DNA of 64,000 bases from Alphaproteobacteria bacterium (GCA_030425925.1 JAUHZO010000002.1:348117-412116); one strand, 5' to 3'. Counted from the stretch's first letter, positions 26,073 to 36,360 are shown. Numbers and translations are program-made. Notes: generated from the sequence alone by a model not told the origin.

Positions 26073-26828
26073 TCAGGCGACCTCGGCAAAGCCCCAGGCC
26101 CGCGCGGCGGTGACGGCCTCCATCCGGCTGGAAACGTTCATCTTTCTGTAAAGGTTCTTGAGGTGGAAATGCACAGTGTTGCGCGACACGGCCAGGTGTT
26201 CGGCGATTTCGGGATTGGTTTTTCCCTGCATCAGATAGCGCAGGCAATCGCGTTCGCGCGCGCTCAGCAGATCGGGCTTGGCGGTGATCGTGTTGTCCCT
26301 GAGCCCGGTGGCCACCCGGAACGACAGCATCGCCTGCATGTAATACCGTGCCTTGCCCGACACTTCCTCGCGGGTGGCCTCGAAATCGCGCCGTGTGTGC
26401 ATGCCCCGATTGCGCATGTAGACCGTGACCGAGCGCAGCGCCCCAACCGCGTTCATCGGAATGCACCAGGCCGCCTCCACCCGGTTGAACCGCAACATGC
26501 GGCGCTGCCAGGTCACCGAACTGCTCTGCTCGGCCCGTTCCAGGAAGGCGAGATAGTCGAAAGGCACCATCGCGTGCATGAGTTCGGCCAGCACCGGGCA
26601 GATCTCGGCATGTCCGTCCTGCAGGTAGGTTTCCAGAAAGGTGGGGCTGTAGCTGGCCACAAGGAAATTCGGCAACCCGTCGGAAAGGTCCGGGGACAGC
26701 GCGTAACTCCACGCGTCATAGCCGTCATATCCCAAGGCCCGGATATCTGCCAGAAAGGCCGATTTCAGCATTTCCGATGTGTCCGCCTCGGCCAGCAGTG
26801 CAATGAAGGCATCAATGTCGGTCTGCAT
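26073..26828 (-). CDS. LuxR-family regulator with autoinducer-binding-type domain (LuxR solo)
   Basis: 251 aa from ATG 26828 (GGAG 8 nt upstream). The N-terminal 170 residues fit the acyl-homoserine-lactone-binding fold; the C-terminal GerE domain (about 185-245) has LSARERDCLRYLMQGKTN and AVSRNTVHFHLKNLYRKM. In the ligand pocket the usual Asp-Pro motif is altered to ICPVL (Cys for Asp), so the ligand may not be a standard lactone. No luxI is in the window. Its position directly upstream of the RTX gene suggests density- or signal-dependent control of that surface protein. Confidence 0.82.
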   Translation of the reverse strand: MQTDIDAFIALLAEADTSEMLKSAFLADIRALGYDGYDAWSYALSPDLSDGLPNFLVASYSPTFLETYLQDGHAEICPVLAELMHAMVPFDYLAFLERAEQSSSVTWQRRMLRFNRVEAAWCIPMNAVGALRSVTVYMRNRGMHTRRDFEATREEVSGKARYYMQAMLSFRVATGLRDNTITAKPDLLSARERDCLRYLMQGKTNPEIAEHLAVSRNTVHFHLKNLYRKMNVSSRMEAVTAARAWGFAEVA

Positions 26829-26845
26829 CCGAAAATCTCCGTCTC

Positions 26846-26868
26846 TGCCGATCAATCATCGTTCGGCA
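26846..26868. promoter_or_regulatory. Dyad upstream of the LuxR solo
   Basis: TGCCGA at 26846-26851 and TCGGCA at 26863-26868 form a perfect 6-bp dyad with an 11-nt centre, 18 nt before the luxR start. It could be an autoregulatory operator. It is not a close match to the classical lux box. Confidence 0.35.
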
Positions 26869-27000
26869 ATAGGTCGTCCCGGACAGGGAATCGGTTCAAA
26901 GGTTTTTTCGCGTGCCTGCAGTCTGGCATGGCGGCGGCGTTTCGGGCTAGGCCTGTTCCGGCCAGGGTGCCGTTTGGCCCCGCCAAGCAAGGAAACGCGC

Positions 27001-27441
27001 ATGAGCCTGACGATCCGCCCCCTGACAGCCCCGGACGAAACGCAATGGCGCGACCTGTGGACGGCGTACCTCGCGTTCTACGAGGCATCGGTGCCGGAAG
27101 AGGTCTATGCCTCCACCTTCGCCCGCCTGCTCGATCCCGCCCGGCCCGCGCAGAACGCGCTGGTGGCCGAGCTTGACGGGCGGCTGGTGGGGCTGGTGCA
27201 CTACATCTTCCATCCGCATAACTGGCGCGTCGAAGACGTGTGCTACCTGCAGGATCTCTATGCCGATCCGGAGGTGCGCGGCACCGGTGTGGGCCGCGCG
27301 CTGATCGAGTCGGTCTATGCCGCCGCCGACGCCAACGGCACGCCGTCCGTCTACTGGCTGACGCAGTCGTTCAACACGCAGGCCCGCCTGCTGTACGACC
27401 GGGTCGCGACGCTGACACCCTCCATCAAGTACCAGCGGTAA
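27001..27441 (+). CDS. GNAT family N-acetyltransferase
   Basis: 146 aa, with AAGGAAACGCGC before the ATG. The acetyl-CoA loop is DLYADPEVRGTGVGRALIESVY (R/Q-x-x-G-x-G/A motif), preceded by strand GRLVGLVHYIFHP and followed by YWLTQSFNTQARLLYDRVA, the C-terminal motif B. Such enzymes acetylate small amines, peptides or antibiotics. It is a stand-alone gene divergent from the LuxR solo and convergent with the branched-chain ABC operon, so context gives no substrate. Confidence 0.85.
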   Translation: MSLTIRPLTAPDETQWRDLWTAYLAFYEASVPEEVYASTFARLLDPARPAQNALVAELDGRLVGLVHYIFHPHNWRVEDVCYLQDLYADPEVRGTGVGRALIESVYAAADANGTPSVYWLTQSFNTQARLLYDRVATLTPSIKYQR

Positions 27442-27502
27442 CGCCGCTCCGGGAGATCCCGGATCATGTCCGGGACCAGGGTGCGCAGGCGGCGGGCAAG
27501 GC

Positions 27503-28192
27503 TCATACCCCCAGGTGCCGATGCGCCAGATCGGGTGAAAGCGCATCGAAGGGGCCTTCCCACACGCTGCGGCCCCGGGTCAGGATCACGCCCCGGTCGC
27601 TGATCTGGCGCAGTTCCGACAGGGTCTTGTCGATGATCAGGATCGCCAGGCCGGTGTCGCGCTTGAGCCGCGCGATGGCGGCCCAGATCTCCTGCCGCAC
27701 GATGGGGGCCAGCCCCTCGGTCGCCTCGTCCAGGATCAACAGCCGCGGGTTGGTCATCAGCGCGCGCCCGATGGCCAGCATCTGCTGTTCGCCGCCCGAC
27801 AGGCTTGCCGCGCGCTGCGTGCGCCGCTCGGCCAGACGCGGAAACAACTGGCCCACCGTCGCCACGTCCCACGCGCCGGGCCGCGCGGCGGCGGTCAGGT
27901 TCTCCTCGACCGTCAGGTCGCGGAAACAGCGCCGCCCTTCGGGCACCAGCCCAATCCCCAGCCGCGCCGCGCGGTGCGAGGGCAGGCGGCTCAGATCCTG
28001 CCCGTCGAACTGCAGCACGCCCGAGGCCGGCATCATCCGGCACAGGCACTTGACCGTTGTCGTCTTGCCCATCCCGTTGCGCCCCATCAGCGCCACCACC
28101 TCGCCCGCGTCCACCCGCAGGTTGACCCCGAACAGCGCCTGCGACGCGCCGTAGGTGGCCTCCAGCCCCGACACCTCCAGCAAGGCGGTCAT
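27503..28192 (-). CDS. Branched-chain amino acid-type ABC ATPase, LivF class
   Basis: 229-aa LivF-like ATPase: Walker A GRNGMGKTT, Q-loop VPEGRRCF, signature LSGGEQQML, Walker B LLILDEATEGLAP and the short C-terminus GVILTRGRSVWEGPFDAL. It overlaps the LivG-class gene by 4 nt. It is the last gene of the operon. LivF-class members serve many substrates (amino acids, amides, urea, aromatic acids), so the name gives the class only. Confidence 0.88.
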   Translation of the reverse strand: MTALLEVSGLEATYGASQALFGVNLRVDAGEVVALMGRNGMGKTTTVKCLCRMMPASGVLQFDGQDLSRLPSHRAARLGIGLVPEGRRCFRDLTVEENLTAAARPGAWDVATVGQLFPRLAERRTQRAASLSGGEQQMLAIGRALMTNPRLLILDEATEGLAPIVRQEIWAAIARLKRDTGLAILIIDKTLSELRQISDRGVILTRGRSVWEGPFDALSPDLAHRHLGV

Positions 28193-28938
28193 GCCGCGTC
28201 CCCCAGATAGGCCTCTCGCACCGCCGGATCGCGGCGGATCTCCTCAACGGTGCCCGAGGCGATCACCCTTCCATAGACCAGCACGCTGATCCGGTCCGCC
28301 AGGGCAAAGACCGCGTCCATGTCATGCTCCACCAGCAGGATCGGCGCGGTCTGGCGCAGCGCGTCCAGAAAGCCCGTCATCCGTGCCGTGCCCTCGGTGC
28401 CCAGCCCCGCCATCGGTTCGTCCATCACGAAGCAGCGCGGGCGCAGCGTCAGAGCCACCGCCACCTCCAGCTGCCGCCGCTGGCCGTGGCTCAGCTCGGC
28501 CGTGCGCGTGGCGGCGTGATCGACCAGGCCCACCTGTTCCAGCGCGGCCTCGGCCGTGGCGCGCAGGCCCGCATCCTTCAAGGCCGGACGCAGGAAACGC
28601 CAGGGCCGGCCGCTGGCACCCAGGGCCCCCAGCACCGCGTTCTGCAACACGGTATCCTCCATCGCCAGCTGGCTGATCTGGAAGGTCCGCGCCAGCCCGG
28701 CCCGCGCCCGCGCCTGCGGTGCCAGCCCCGTCACGTCGCGTCCGCCCAGATGCACGCTCCCGGCATCCGGTACCAGAACGCCGCCGATCTGCGCAATCAG
28801 CGTGGACTTGCCCGCGCCGTTGGGCCCGATGATGGCGTGGATCTCGCCGGGGCGCAGGGTGATCGACACGTCCTCCGTCGCCGTCAGCGCCCCGAACGCC
28901 TTGTGCAGCCCGCGTGTTTCCAGAACCGGCTCAGTCAT
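28189..28938 (-). CDS. Branched-chain amino acid-type ABC ATPase, LivG class
   Basis: 249-aa LivG-like ATPase: Walker A GPNGAGKST, signature LSHGQRRQLEVAVAL, Walker B CFVMDEPMAGLG, H-loop VEHDMDAVF. The LARTFQIS segment after the Q-loop is typical of the class. It overlaps the livM-class gene by 8 nt upstream and the livF-class gene by 4 nt downstream, so expression is translationally coupled. Confidence 0.88.
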   Translation of the reverse strand: MTEPVLETRGLHKAFGALTATEDVSITLRPGEIHAIIGPNGAGKSTLIAQIGGVLVPDAGSVHLGGRDVTGLAPQARARAGLARTFQISQLAMEDTVLQNAVLGALGASGRPWRFLRPALKDAGLRATAEAALEQVGLVDHAATRTAELSHGQRRQLEVAVALTLRPRCFVMDEPMAGLGTEGTARMTGFLDALRQTAPILLVEHDMDAVFALADRISVLVYGRVIASGTVEEIRRDPAVREAYLGDAA

Positions 28939-29914
28939 GTGTCTGCGCCTTTCCCGCGATCAGCCCGATCACGCCACCCTTGCCAAAAAGCACGATCAGC
29001 AGCAGCAGCAGACCGAAGAACACGTGCCAGTACGCGCTGATCCCGCCCAGGAAATGCTCCATCGCAACAAACAGGACCGCACCCACCACGGGGCCAAACA
29101 GCCGCGCGGTGCCGCCGATGATGATGAAGACGATGAACTCCCCCGACAGCTGCCAGCTGAACATGGTGGGCGACACAAAGCGGTTCAGATCGGCAAACAG
29201 CGCGCCCGCCAGCCCGGTGATCGCGCCTGACAGGGTGAAGGCCACCAGCCGCAGGCGGAACGGGTCCAACCCCACGGCGCGCACCCGTTCCGGCACCTGC
29301 CGCGCGGCGTTCAGCGCCAGGCCAAAGGGCGACCGCATCAGCGCGGCGTTCAGCGCCAGCACCGCCGCCAGGATCGCAAGACACAAGCCGTAGAACTGGA
29401 TCGGCACCAGCGTGTTCAACCCGGGAAAGCCGTTGCGGACATAGATCGACAGCCCGTCCTCGCCGCCATAGGCCGACCAGCTGATGGAGAAGAAAAAGAA
29501 CATCTGCCCGAAGGCCAGCGTGATCATGATGAAATAGACACCCGAGGTGCGCAGGCTCAGCAGGCCGATCACCAGCGCCACAAGGCCCGAGGCCAGCACC
29601 GCGAGCAGCCAGATCACCGGCATCGACCTGGTGCCCTCGATCAGGACCGGCCACTCGGCCAGGGGCATGTAGGTCTGCGCATGAAAGGCAAGGATCCCCA
29701 TGGCATAGCCGCCGATGCCGAAGAACACCGCGTGGCCCAGGCTCACCAGCCCGCCGATCCCCAGGGCGATGTTCAGCCCCACGGCCGCCAGCGCCAGGAT
29801 CACCGCACGGGTGGCCAGCGTGATGGTGAACGGCTCGTCGGCCAGATGCGCCCAGAGCGGCACGGCGATCAAGCCTCCCAGAATGCAGAGGTTCAGCAGG
29901 AATTCCCGGCTCAT
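28931..29914 (-). CDS. Branched-chain amino acid-type ABC permease, LivM class
   Basis: 327 aa with about nine to ten hydrophobic segments. The LivM-class signature GIGGLVSLGHAVFFGIGGYAMG (near 50-72) and the loop EEDG-like YGGEDGLS, then RSPFGLALNAARQVPERVRAVGLDPFRLR with the EAA-equivalent region, are present. It forms the channel with the LivH-class protein encoded 121 nt upstream. The gap contains a hairpin. Confidence 0.87.
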   Translation of the reverse strand: MSREFLLNLCILGGLIAVPLWAHLADEPFTITLATRAVILALAAVGLNIALGIGGLVSLGHAVFFGIGGYAMGILAFHAQTYMPLAEWPVLIEGTRSMPVIWLLAVLASGLVALVIGLLSLRTSGVYFIMITLAFGQMFFFFSISWSAYGGEDGLSIYVRNGFPGLNTLVPIQFYGLCLAILAAVLALNAALMRSPFGLALNAARQVPERVRAVGLDPFRLRLVAFTLSGAITGLAGALFADLNRFVSPTMFSWQLSGEFIVFIIIGGTARLFGPVVGAVLFVAMEHFLGGISAYWHVFFGLLLLLIVLFGKGGVIGLIAGKAQTHD

Positions 29915-29982
29915 CGCGCGCGCCCCGTCTGTGGTCCTGAAAGCCGCCCCGGGCTTCTTCTTGGCTGAAATCCCCCGGGGGG

Positions 29983-29999
29983 GCTTGCCGCAGGCAAGC
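29983..29999. repeat. Hairpin in the livH-livM class gap
   Basis: GCTTGCC at 29983-29989 pairs with GGCAAGC at 29993-29999 (3-nt loop), flanked by runs of C and G that extend the pairing. The adjoining ttcttcttggctgaaatccccc (minus strand) resembles a short motif also seen near 38790. The 121-bp gap (29915-30035) has no gene. Confidence 0.55.
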
Positions 30000-30035
30000 G
30001 GGGGGCAGCGCCCCCCTCGACACGCACCCCCATGC

Positions 30036-30956
30036 TCATGCCCGGGCCCCGTAAAGCCCGGTGGGCCGCCAGATCAGGACCAGCGCCATCAGGATGTAGA
30101 TCGCCATCGACGCCAGCGAGGCCCCGGTCTGGGTGGCGGCGGCCGGGGCCATGAACAGCTTGAAAAGCTCCGGCAGGAAGATCCCGCCCAGCGTGTCGGT
30201 CAGCCCCACCAGCAGCGCGCCGACCAGCGCGCCCCTGATCGACCCGATGCCGCCGATCACGATCACCACGAAGGCCAGGATCAGCACCGGCTCGCCCATG
30301 CCCACCTGCACCGACTGGATCGCCCCCACCAGCGCGCCCGCCAGCCCCGCCAGCGCCGCACCCAGCGCAAAGACAAAGGTATACAGCCGGTCGATATCGA
30401 CGCCAAGCGCCGCGATCATCTCGCGGTCGTTCTCGCCGGCGCGGATCTGGATGCCGATGCGGGTGCGCGCAATCAGCCAGAACAGGCCCGCGGCAACGAT
30501 CAGCCCGGCCAGGATCAGCGACAGCCGGTAAAGCGGGTACTGGATGCCGCCGGGCAGGGTGACGGGCCCTGACAGGGCGGCGGGCACGTCGAGATACAGC
30601 GGGAAAGACCCGAAAAGCCAGCGCGTGCCCTCGGAAAAGATCAGGATCAGCGCAAAGGTGGCCAGCACCTGGTCGAGATGGTCGCGCGCATAAAGCCTGC
30701 GGATCACCACCAGTTCGATCAGCGCCCCGGCAGCGGCGGCCCCTGCCAGCGCCGCCACCAGCCCCAGCAGGAACGACCCGGTGGCAGCGGACACGGCGGC
30801 GGCACAGAACGCGCCGATCATGTAAAGCGAGCCATGGGCCAGGTTGATCAGCCCCATCACGCCGAAGATCAGCGTGAGGCCGGCGGCCATCAGGAACAGC
30901 ATGATGCCGAATTGCAGTCCGTTGAGGACCTGCTCGGCGACAAGGATCAGGGACAT
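30036..30956 (-). CDS. Branched-chain amino acid-type ABC permease, LivH class
   Basis: 306 aa with about eight hydrophobic helices. The LivH hallmark is NGLQFGIMLFLMAAGLTLIFGVMGLINLAHGSLYMIGAF at residues 9-47. The cytoplasmic loop RTRIGIQIRAGENDREMIAALGVDIDRLYTF contacts the ATPase. It is separated from the binding-protein gene by 91 nt containing a palindromic repeat. Confidence 0.88.
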   Translation of the reverse strand: MSLILVAEQVLNGLQFGIMLFLMAAGLTLIFGVMGLINLAHGSLYMIGAFCAAAVSAATGSFLLGLVAALAGAAAAGALIELVVIRRLYARDHLDQVLATFALILIFSEGTRWLFGSFPLYLDVPAALSGPVTLPGGIQYPLYRLSLILAGLIVAAGLFWLIARTRIGIQIRAGENDREMIAALGVDIDRLYTFVFALGAALAGLAGALVGAIQSVQVGMGEPVLILAFVVIVIGGIGSIRGALVGALLVGLTDTLGGIFLPELFKLFMAPAAATQTGASLASMAIYILMALVLIWRPTGLYGARA

Positions 30957-31014
30957 CGTGCCTCGGAAAAAGGGGCGAGAGGACCATCCCGCCCTTTGAA
31001 ACGGTCAGGACGGC

Positions 31015-31039
31015 GTAGGGTGGGTCGTTGACCCACCCT
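31015..31039. repeat. GTAGGG-type palindromic repeat, copy 3
   Basis: GTAGGGTGGGTC-GTTGACCCACCCT lies just after the binding-protein stop and before the LivH-class permease. It is the same design as the copies at 10649, 37721 and 58108. Confidence 0.78.
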
Positions 31040-31047
31040 GGCTGCGG

Positions 31048-32181
31048 TCACATCTTGCAATCGCCGCCATAGGCGTCGGTATGCTCGGTCGCGGCGGTGC
31101 CGATGATCCTGTTGGTCACCACGTCGCCTTCCTTGACCACTTCGCGCATGTAGATGGTCTGGATCGGGTGCTGGTTTGCGCCAAAGGCGAATGCGCCGCG
31201 GACCGACTGGAAATCCGCCGCTTTCAGCGCCGCGCGGAACCCGTCCGTGTCGGAAACATCCGCCTTTTCCGCAGCCGAGGCCAGCAACAGGCCGGTATCA
31301 AACCCTTGCGCGGCGTAAAGCGAAGGCAGGCGGTCGTATTTCTCGGTAAAGGCCGCGACGAACTCGGCATTGCCGGGCACATCCAGATCCTTGGACCAGT
31401 GCGCGGTGTTCTTCACCCCCAGCGCCGCCTCGCCGATCGCCCCAAGGATGCCCTGGTCGAACGAGAACGCGGGGCCCATCACAGGCTTTTCCGCACCCGA
31501 CCCGGCATATTGCTTCATGAAGGAAATCCCCATGCCGCCGGGCAGGAAGTAATAGACAAGATCCGCGTCCGAGGCCTTGATCTGCGCGATTTCCGCCGCG
31601 TAGTCGGTGGCGCCCAGCTGGGTATAGGCCTCGTTGGTGATCTCGCCGTCAAAGAAGCGCTTGAAGCCTGCGATCATGTCCTTGCCGGCGGGATAGTTCG
31701 GCGCCAGCAGGAAAACCTTCTCGACCCCGTTTTCGCTGGCCCAGGCCCCGGCGGCCTCGTTGAAGGCGTCGTTCTGCCAGGAGACGTTGAAATAGTTCGG
31801 GTGGCAGCCGCGGCCCGCCAGCTGCGAGGGACCGGCATTGGGCGACAGGTAGAACTTGCCCTGCGCGGTCACGCTGGGCACCACGGCCATGGCGAGGTTC
31901 GACCAGATGATGCCGGTCAGCACGTCGACCTTTTCGGACTGCACCATCTTGTCGGCCAGCTGCACGGCCACGTCGGGCTTTTGCTGGTCGTCCTCGACGA
32001 CCACCTCGATGCCTTCGGCGCCCGACATCTCCAGCGCCAGCAGAAAGCCGTCGCGCACGTCGATGCCCAGACCCGCGCCGCCGCCCGACAGCGTGGTGAT
32101 CATGCCGACCTTGATATCGGCCAGCGCGCCCGTCGCCAAGGCGGCCAATGCCGTGCCCAGCGCCAATGTCTTGAGTTTCAT
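31048..32181 (-). CDS. Branched-chain amino acid-type periplasmic binding protein
   Basis: 377 aa from ATG 32181, with a Sec signal (MKLKTLALGTALAALATGALA, cleavage about residue 21). The mature start DIKVGMITTLSGGGAGLGIDVRDGFLLALE is the classic LivJ-like (peripla_BP_6) fold. It has a Cys pair (GRGCHPN and GGDCKM at the very end) that could form a disulfide. It is first in the five-gene operon. The ligand cannot be identified from sequence; similar proteins bind amino acids, amides or aromatic acids. Confidence 0.85.
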   Translation of the reverse strand: MKLKTLALGTALAALATGALADIKVGMITTLSGGGAGLGIDVRDGFLLALEMSGAEGIEVVVEDDQQKPDVAVQLADKMVQSEKVDVLTGIIWSNLAMAVVPSVTAQGKFYLSPNAGPSQLAGRGCHPNYFNVSWQNDAFNEAAGAWASENGVEKVFLLAPNYPAGKDMIAGFKRFFDGEITNEAYTQLGATDYAAEIAQIKASDADLVYYFLPGGMGISFMKQYAGSGAEKPVMGPAFSFDQGILGAIGEAALGVKNTAHWSKDLDVPGNAEFVAAFTEKYDRLPSLYAAQGFDTGLLLASAAEKADVSDTDGFRAALKAADFQSVRGAFAFGANQHPIQTIYMREVVKEGDVVTNRIIGTAATEHTDAYGGDCKM

Positions 32182-32213
32182 GATGGTTCCTCCCAGTTTT
32201 TTCATGTGTCCGG

Positions 32214-32450
32214 CTAGAACGCCCGGAATGTCAGCGTTGTCAGGGTGCGTTCGATTCCGTCGATGTCCAGCAGATTGTCGTTGATGAACTTGCCCACATC
32301 CGCGTCGGCGGGGATGTAGAGCTTCAGCAGCAGGTCATATTCGCCGCTGGTCGAATACAGCTCGGAATGGATCTCGCGCAGCGCGATGTCGGCGGCCACG
32401 CGGTAGGCGGTGGCGGGGCGGCAGCGGATCTGGACAAAGACGCATTGCAT
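32214..32450 (-). CDS. Stand-alone Lrp/AsnC ligand-binding (RAM) domain protein
   Basis: 78 aa from ATG 32450. The sequence VFVQIRCRPATAYRVAADIALREIHSELYSTSGEYDLLLKLYIPADADVGKFINDNLLDIDGIERTL-type pattern is the effector half of Lrp/AsnC regulators with no helix-turn-helix. Such single-domain proteins assemble into rings and bind amino acids, and may modulate full-length Lrp proteins. It sits between a GMC oxidoreductase and an amino-acid-type ABC operon on the same strand, 32 nt upstream of the binding-protein gene, so it may sense the transported ligand. Confidence 0.8.
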   Translation of the reverse strand: MQCVFVQIRCRPATAYRVAADIALREIHSELYSTSGEYDLLLKLYIPADADVGKFINDNLLDIDGIERTLTTLTFRAF

Positions 32451-32552
32451 GTGGCAGCTCCCGAGGCTCTTGCGGGGCGGAGTTGAGCGCAATTCGCCGC
32501 GCGTTTCCACCCCCTAATCGCAGCGGCCCGCCCGGAGACGGGCCGCGATGGG

Positions 32553-34286
32553 TCAGCCGATCAGGATGTCGGCCATACGCTCCCCGATGATGACGGTGGG
32601 AGCCATGGTATTGCCGGTGGACACCCGCGGCATGACCGAAGCGTCGGCGATGCTCAGCCCCTCGATGCCATGCACCGAAAGCTGTCCGTCCACCACGGCC
32701 ATTTCGTCCCGGCCCATTTTGCAGGTGCAGCTTTCGTGGAAATAGGTGCCGGCGGCGTTGCGGGCGAAATCGCGCAGCGCGTCGCCGTCAAGCGCCCCGG
32801 GCATCACCTCGCGTTTCACGAAGTCTGCCATCGGGCCGGAATTTCCGATCTCGCGGCACAGCTCGATGCAGTGGGTCAGCGCACGCAGATCGGCCTCTTC
32901 GCGCAGGAAGCCGCCGTCGATGGCGACGGGATCGCCCGGCTGCGCCCCCGTCAGGCGGACTTCGCCGGTGGAGTGCGGGCGCACGATGCCCGGCGCGATT
33001 GTCCAGCTGCCCGCGGGCGGGGCAAAGGCCGGGCCATGCACCTCCGATGCATAGGGGACCTCGATCTGAAAAGGCTGCATGTCGGGCGTGTCCAGCGCGC
33101 TGTCGCTTTTCCAGAAGAACGTGGCCTCGGCGGCGGAATTCTTTGGCGGCAGCGGCGTTTTGTATTCCCAGACGCAACCGGCGGCGAGGATGTGATCCTG
33201 GAAATTCTGCCCCACGCCGGGCAGATCGTGCCGCACTTCGATGCCAACCTCGGCCAGGTGCGCGGCCGGGCCGATGCCCGAGGTCATCAGGATCCTGGGT
33301 GTGTTGATCGCACCTGCGGACAGCACGACACGTGTGCCCGCGCTGGCGGTCCGCGTTTCGCCCCGGTAGGTGAAGGTGACGCCGGTGACATGCGTGCCGT
33401 CCATCTCCAGCGTCTGCACCTCGGCCCCGGTCAGAAGCGTGATGTTGGGACGCCTGAGCGTTTCCCACAGGTAGTCGGATGGAATGTTGCGGCGCTGCCC
33501 GTCGCGGATGCGCACATTGGCCAGCGCCGCGCCGCCTTCACCTTCCATCATCTCGCCGTTCATGTCGGCATAGGCGGGGATGCCGACGCTTTCGCAGGCG
33601 GTCAGGAAGGCGGGGGCGATGGGGTTCGGATCGGGCACTTCCTGCATGAAGAGACGCCCGCCGGTGCCGCGCCGCGTGGCGTCGGCTGGGCCGTGCCAGT
33701 CCTCGATCCGCTTGTAGATCTCCAGCACGTTGTCATAGGCCCAGGCGTCGTCGCCGGTCTCGGCGGCCCAGAAGTCGAAATCGTTCTTGTGCCCGCGCGC
33801 CCAGATCATCACGTTGATGGAACTGCCACCGCCCACGACCTTGCCCATGGGCAGGATGAGGGAGCGGCCGTTGACGGCGTCGGACGCTTCGGCGCTGTAG
33901 CCCCAGTCGCGCTCCGACCGGATGTTGGTGGGCCACAGCAGCGGGTTCAGCACCGCGTCCAGCTGATCGCTATCGCCCGCCTCCAGCACCAGCACGCTGG
34001 CATCGGTTTCGGCGGCGAGCCGCCCGGCAACCACCGCACCGCCCGAACCGGAGCCCACGACGATGTAGTCATACGACGCCTGCAGGGCCTGCGCGTTGTA
34101 GCGCTGGGTGATGGCGGCGTCGCCCAGATCCTGCGCGCGTGCCTCGGCCCCGGCCAGTGTGACGGCCCCGGTGGCCAGTGCCAGCTGGATGAAGCGGCGG
34201 CGGCTCAGCCGGCCATGCACCAGCGCGGCCTCCAGCAGATTCAGCCGGTCGCCGGCCTCCAGCGGGTTGATGTTGAACGGTCCCAT
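32553..34286 (-). CDS. GMC oxidoreductase, Tat-exported (choline/alcohol dehydrogenase-like)
   Basis: 577-aa flavoprotein. A twin-arginine motif [14 protein letters not shown] at about residues 28-41, with an AEARAQ cleavage region, predicts Tat export to the periplasm with FAD bound. The FAD fold starts at [18 protein letters not shown] (about 73) and continues with VLVLEAGDS. The GMC signature [18 protein letters not shown] follows. The active-site region has [10 protein letters not shown] (catalytic His) and [18 protein letters not shown] (Asn). Known relatives oxidise choline, alcohols or sugars and pass electrons to quinone or cytochrome. Periplasmic location differs from cytoplasmic BetA. 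The neighbouring ABC operon might import its product or substrate. Confidence 0.86.
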   Translation of the reverse strand: MGPFNINPLEAGDRLNLLEAALVHGRLSRRRFIQLALATGAVTLAGAEARAQDLGDAAITQRYNAQALQASYDYIVVGSGSGGAVVAGRLAAETDASVLVLEAGDSDQLDAVLNPLLWPTNIRSERDWGYSAEASDAVNGRSLILPMGKVVGGGSSINVMIWARGHKNDFDFWAAETGDDAWAYDNVLEIYKRIEDWHGPADATRRGTGGRLFMQEVPDPNPIAPAFLTACESVGIPAYADMNGEMMEGEGGAALANVRIRDGQRRNIPSDYLWETLRRPNITLLTGAEVQTLEMDGTHVTGVTFTYRGETRTASAGTRVVLSAGAINTPRILMTSGIGPAAHLAEVGIEVRHDLPGVGQNFQDHILAAGCVWEYKTPLPPKNSAAEATFFWKSDSALDTPDMQPFQIEVPYASEVHGPAFAPPAGSWTIAPGIVRPHSTGEVRLTGAQPGDPVAIDGGFLREEADLRALTHCIELCREIGNSGPMADFVKREVMPGALDGDALRDFARNAAGTYFHESCTCKMGRDEMAVVDGQLSVHGIEGLSIADASVMPRVSTGNTMAPTVIIGERMADILIG

Positions 34287-34430
34287 CTGTTCCTCCCTTG
34301 AACATGGTGGCGCGCGGCCACTTGCGGGCCCTTGATGCGCCGGGTGTGCATTTTAGTGCATGCCCTGAAGGGGAGGTTAACCGTCAATCCGCAGCTTGGG
34401 AAGTTTAATGCATATAGGCAATCGCTTTGC

Positions 34431-35483
<1,053 letters not shown>

Positions 35484-35486
35484 GGG

Positions 35487-36299
35487 TCAAAGACCTCCTT
35501 GTCTGAGGGCCGGGGTTCTGGCCTCGGTATCGGGGAACGCCCAGTCGCCCGCGTCGCGGGCGATGGCGGTGGCGGTGTCCTGCAGGGGCTTTGTCAGCTG
35601 CGCCAGCCGCTCGAGGCTGGTGCGGTCCGTCGTGCTGGTGACAGACAGCGCACCCAGCACGCGCCCGGTGGCCGAAAGGATCGGCACCGCGATGCAGATG
35701 ATCCCTGGCTCGTGCTCTTCGTCGTCGAAGGCAAAGCCGCGTGCCCGGATTTCGGCCAGCCGGGTGCGCAGGGCCTCGGCCGTGGTCACGGTCTTGTGGG
35801 TGAAGCCGTGCCAGCTTTGCTGGGCGAGGGCCGCGTCGAGCGCGCCCGCGTCGAGAAAGGCCAGCATGGCCTTGCCCACACCGGTGCAATAGGCCGGGCC
35901 CACCTTGCCGGCCTGGGAAAACATCTGGACGGGCGTGCGCGCATTGCGCTTGTCGACGTAAAGCACCTGCCCGTGGTCCAGTTGCGCCAGGTGCACCGTC
36001 TCGCCCACCATGCCGGACAGCCGGTCGAGATGCGGCCGCGCGATGGGCGCGAGGGAGGATTGCGCCCAGGCCGCATGCGCCAGCCGCACCAGCCGCATGC
36101 CGGGTGCATAGGTCTGGCGGTCGGGATCGTAGGCCAGCATGCGCTGGTTGGTCAGCGTCTGCAGGAAGCGGTACAGCGTCGCCTTGGGGTAGGGGCTGTC
36201 GGCCAGCAGCTCGGTAAAGCGCACGGGCCGGCCATAGGCCGCGACGCGGTCCAGAACCTCCAGTGCCTTGCCAACGGTGCCGTCCCCGGCCTCTGCCAT
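35487..36299 (-). CDS. IclR-family transcriptional regulator of the galactoside island
   Basis: 270 aa from ATG 36299 (GGGAGG 4 nt upstream); upstream in-frame starts lack a site. N-terminal winged helix (about 8-68) with VGKALEVLDRVAAYGRPVRFTELLADSPYPKATLYRFLQTL; the C-terminal IclR effector domain holds GETVHLAQLDHGQVLYVDKRNA, GKVGPAYCTGVGKAMLAFL and the closing DDEEHEPGIICIAVPI pattern. IclR effectors are often sugar acids such as 2-keto-3-deoxy acids. It is divergent from the importer and catabolic genes and is the likely regulator of both directions. Confidence 0.87.
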   Translation of the reverse strand: MAEAGDGTVGKALEVLDRVAAYGRPVRFTELLADSPYPKATLYRFLQTLTNQRMLAYDPDRQTYAPGMRLVRLAHAAWAQSSLAPIARPHLDRLSGMVGETVHLAQLDHGQVLYVDKRNARTPVQMFSQAGKVGPAYCTGVGKAMLAFLDAGALDAALAQQSWHGFTHKTVTTAEALRTRLAEIRARGFAFDDEEHEPGIICIAVPILSATGRVLGALSVTSTTDRTSLERLAQLTKPLQDTATAIARDAGDWAFPDTEARTPALRQGGL

Positions 36300-36330
36300 G
36301 TCTCCTCCCATCGCCGGTTCGACCGGACTG

Positions 36331-36360
36331 TTGACAAGCATAGGCGAGTCGGTGTTCAGT
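36331..36360 (+). promoter_or_regulatory. Candidate promoter of the galactoside operon
   Basis: A consensus -35 TTGACA at 36331-36336 is followed after 18 nt by TTCAGT at 36355-36360, a weak -10. It lies about 90 nt before the binding-protein start and directly before two dyads. Confidence 0.4.

Noticed and set aside
32553..34286. Calling the GMC oxidoreductase choline dehydrogenase BetA
   Set aside because: The Tat signal and periplasmic location differ from BetA and no bet genes are nearby, so only the family level is supported.
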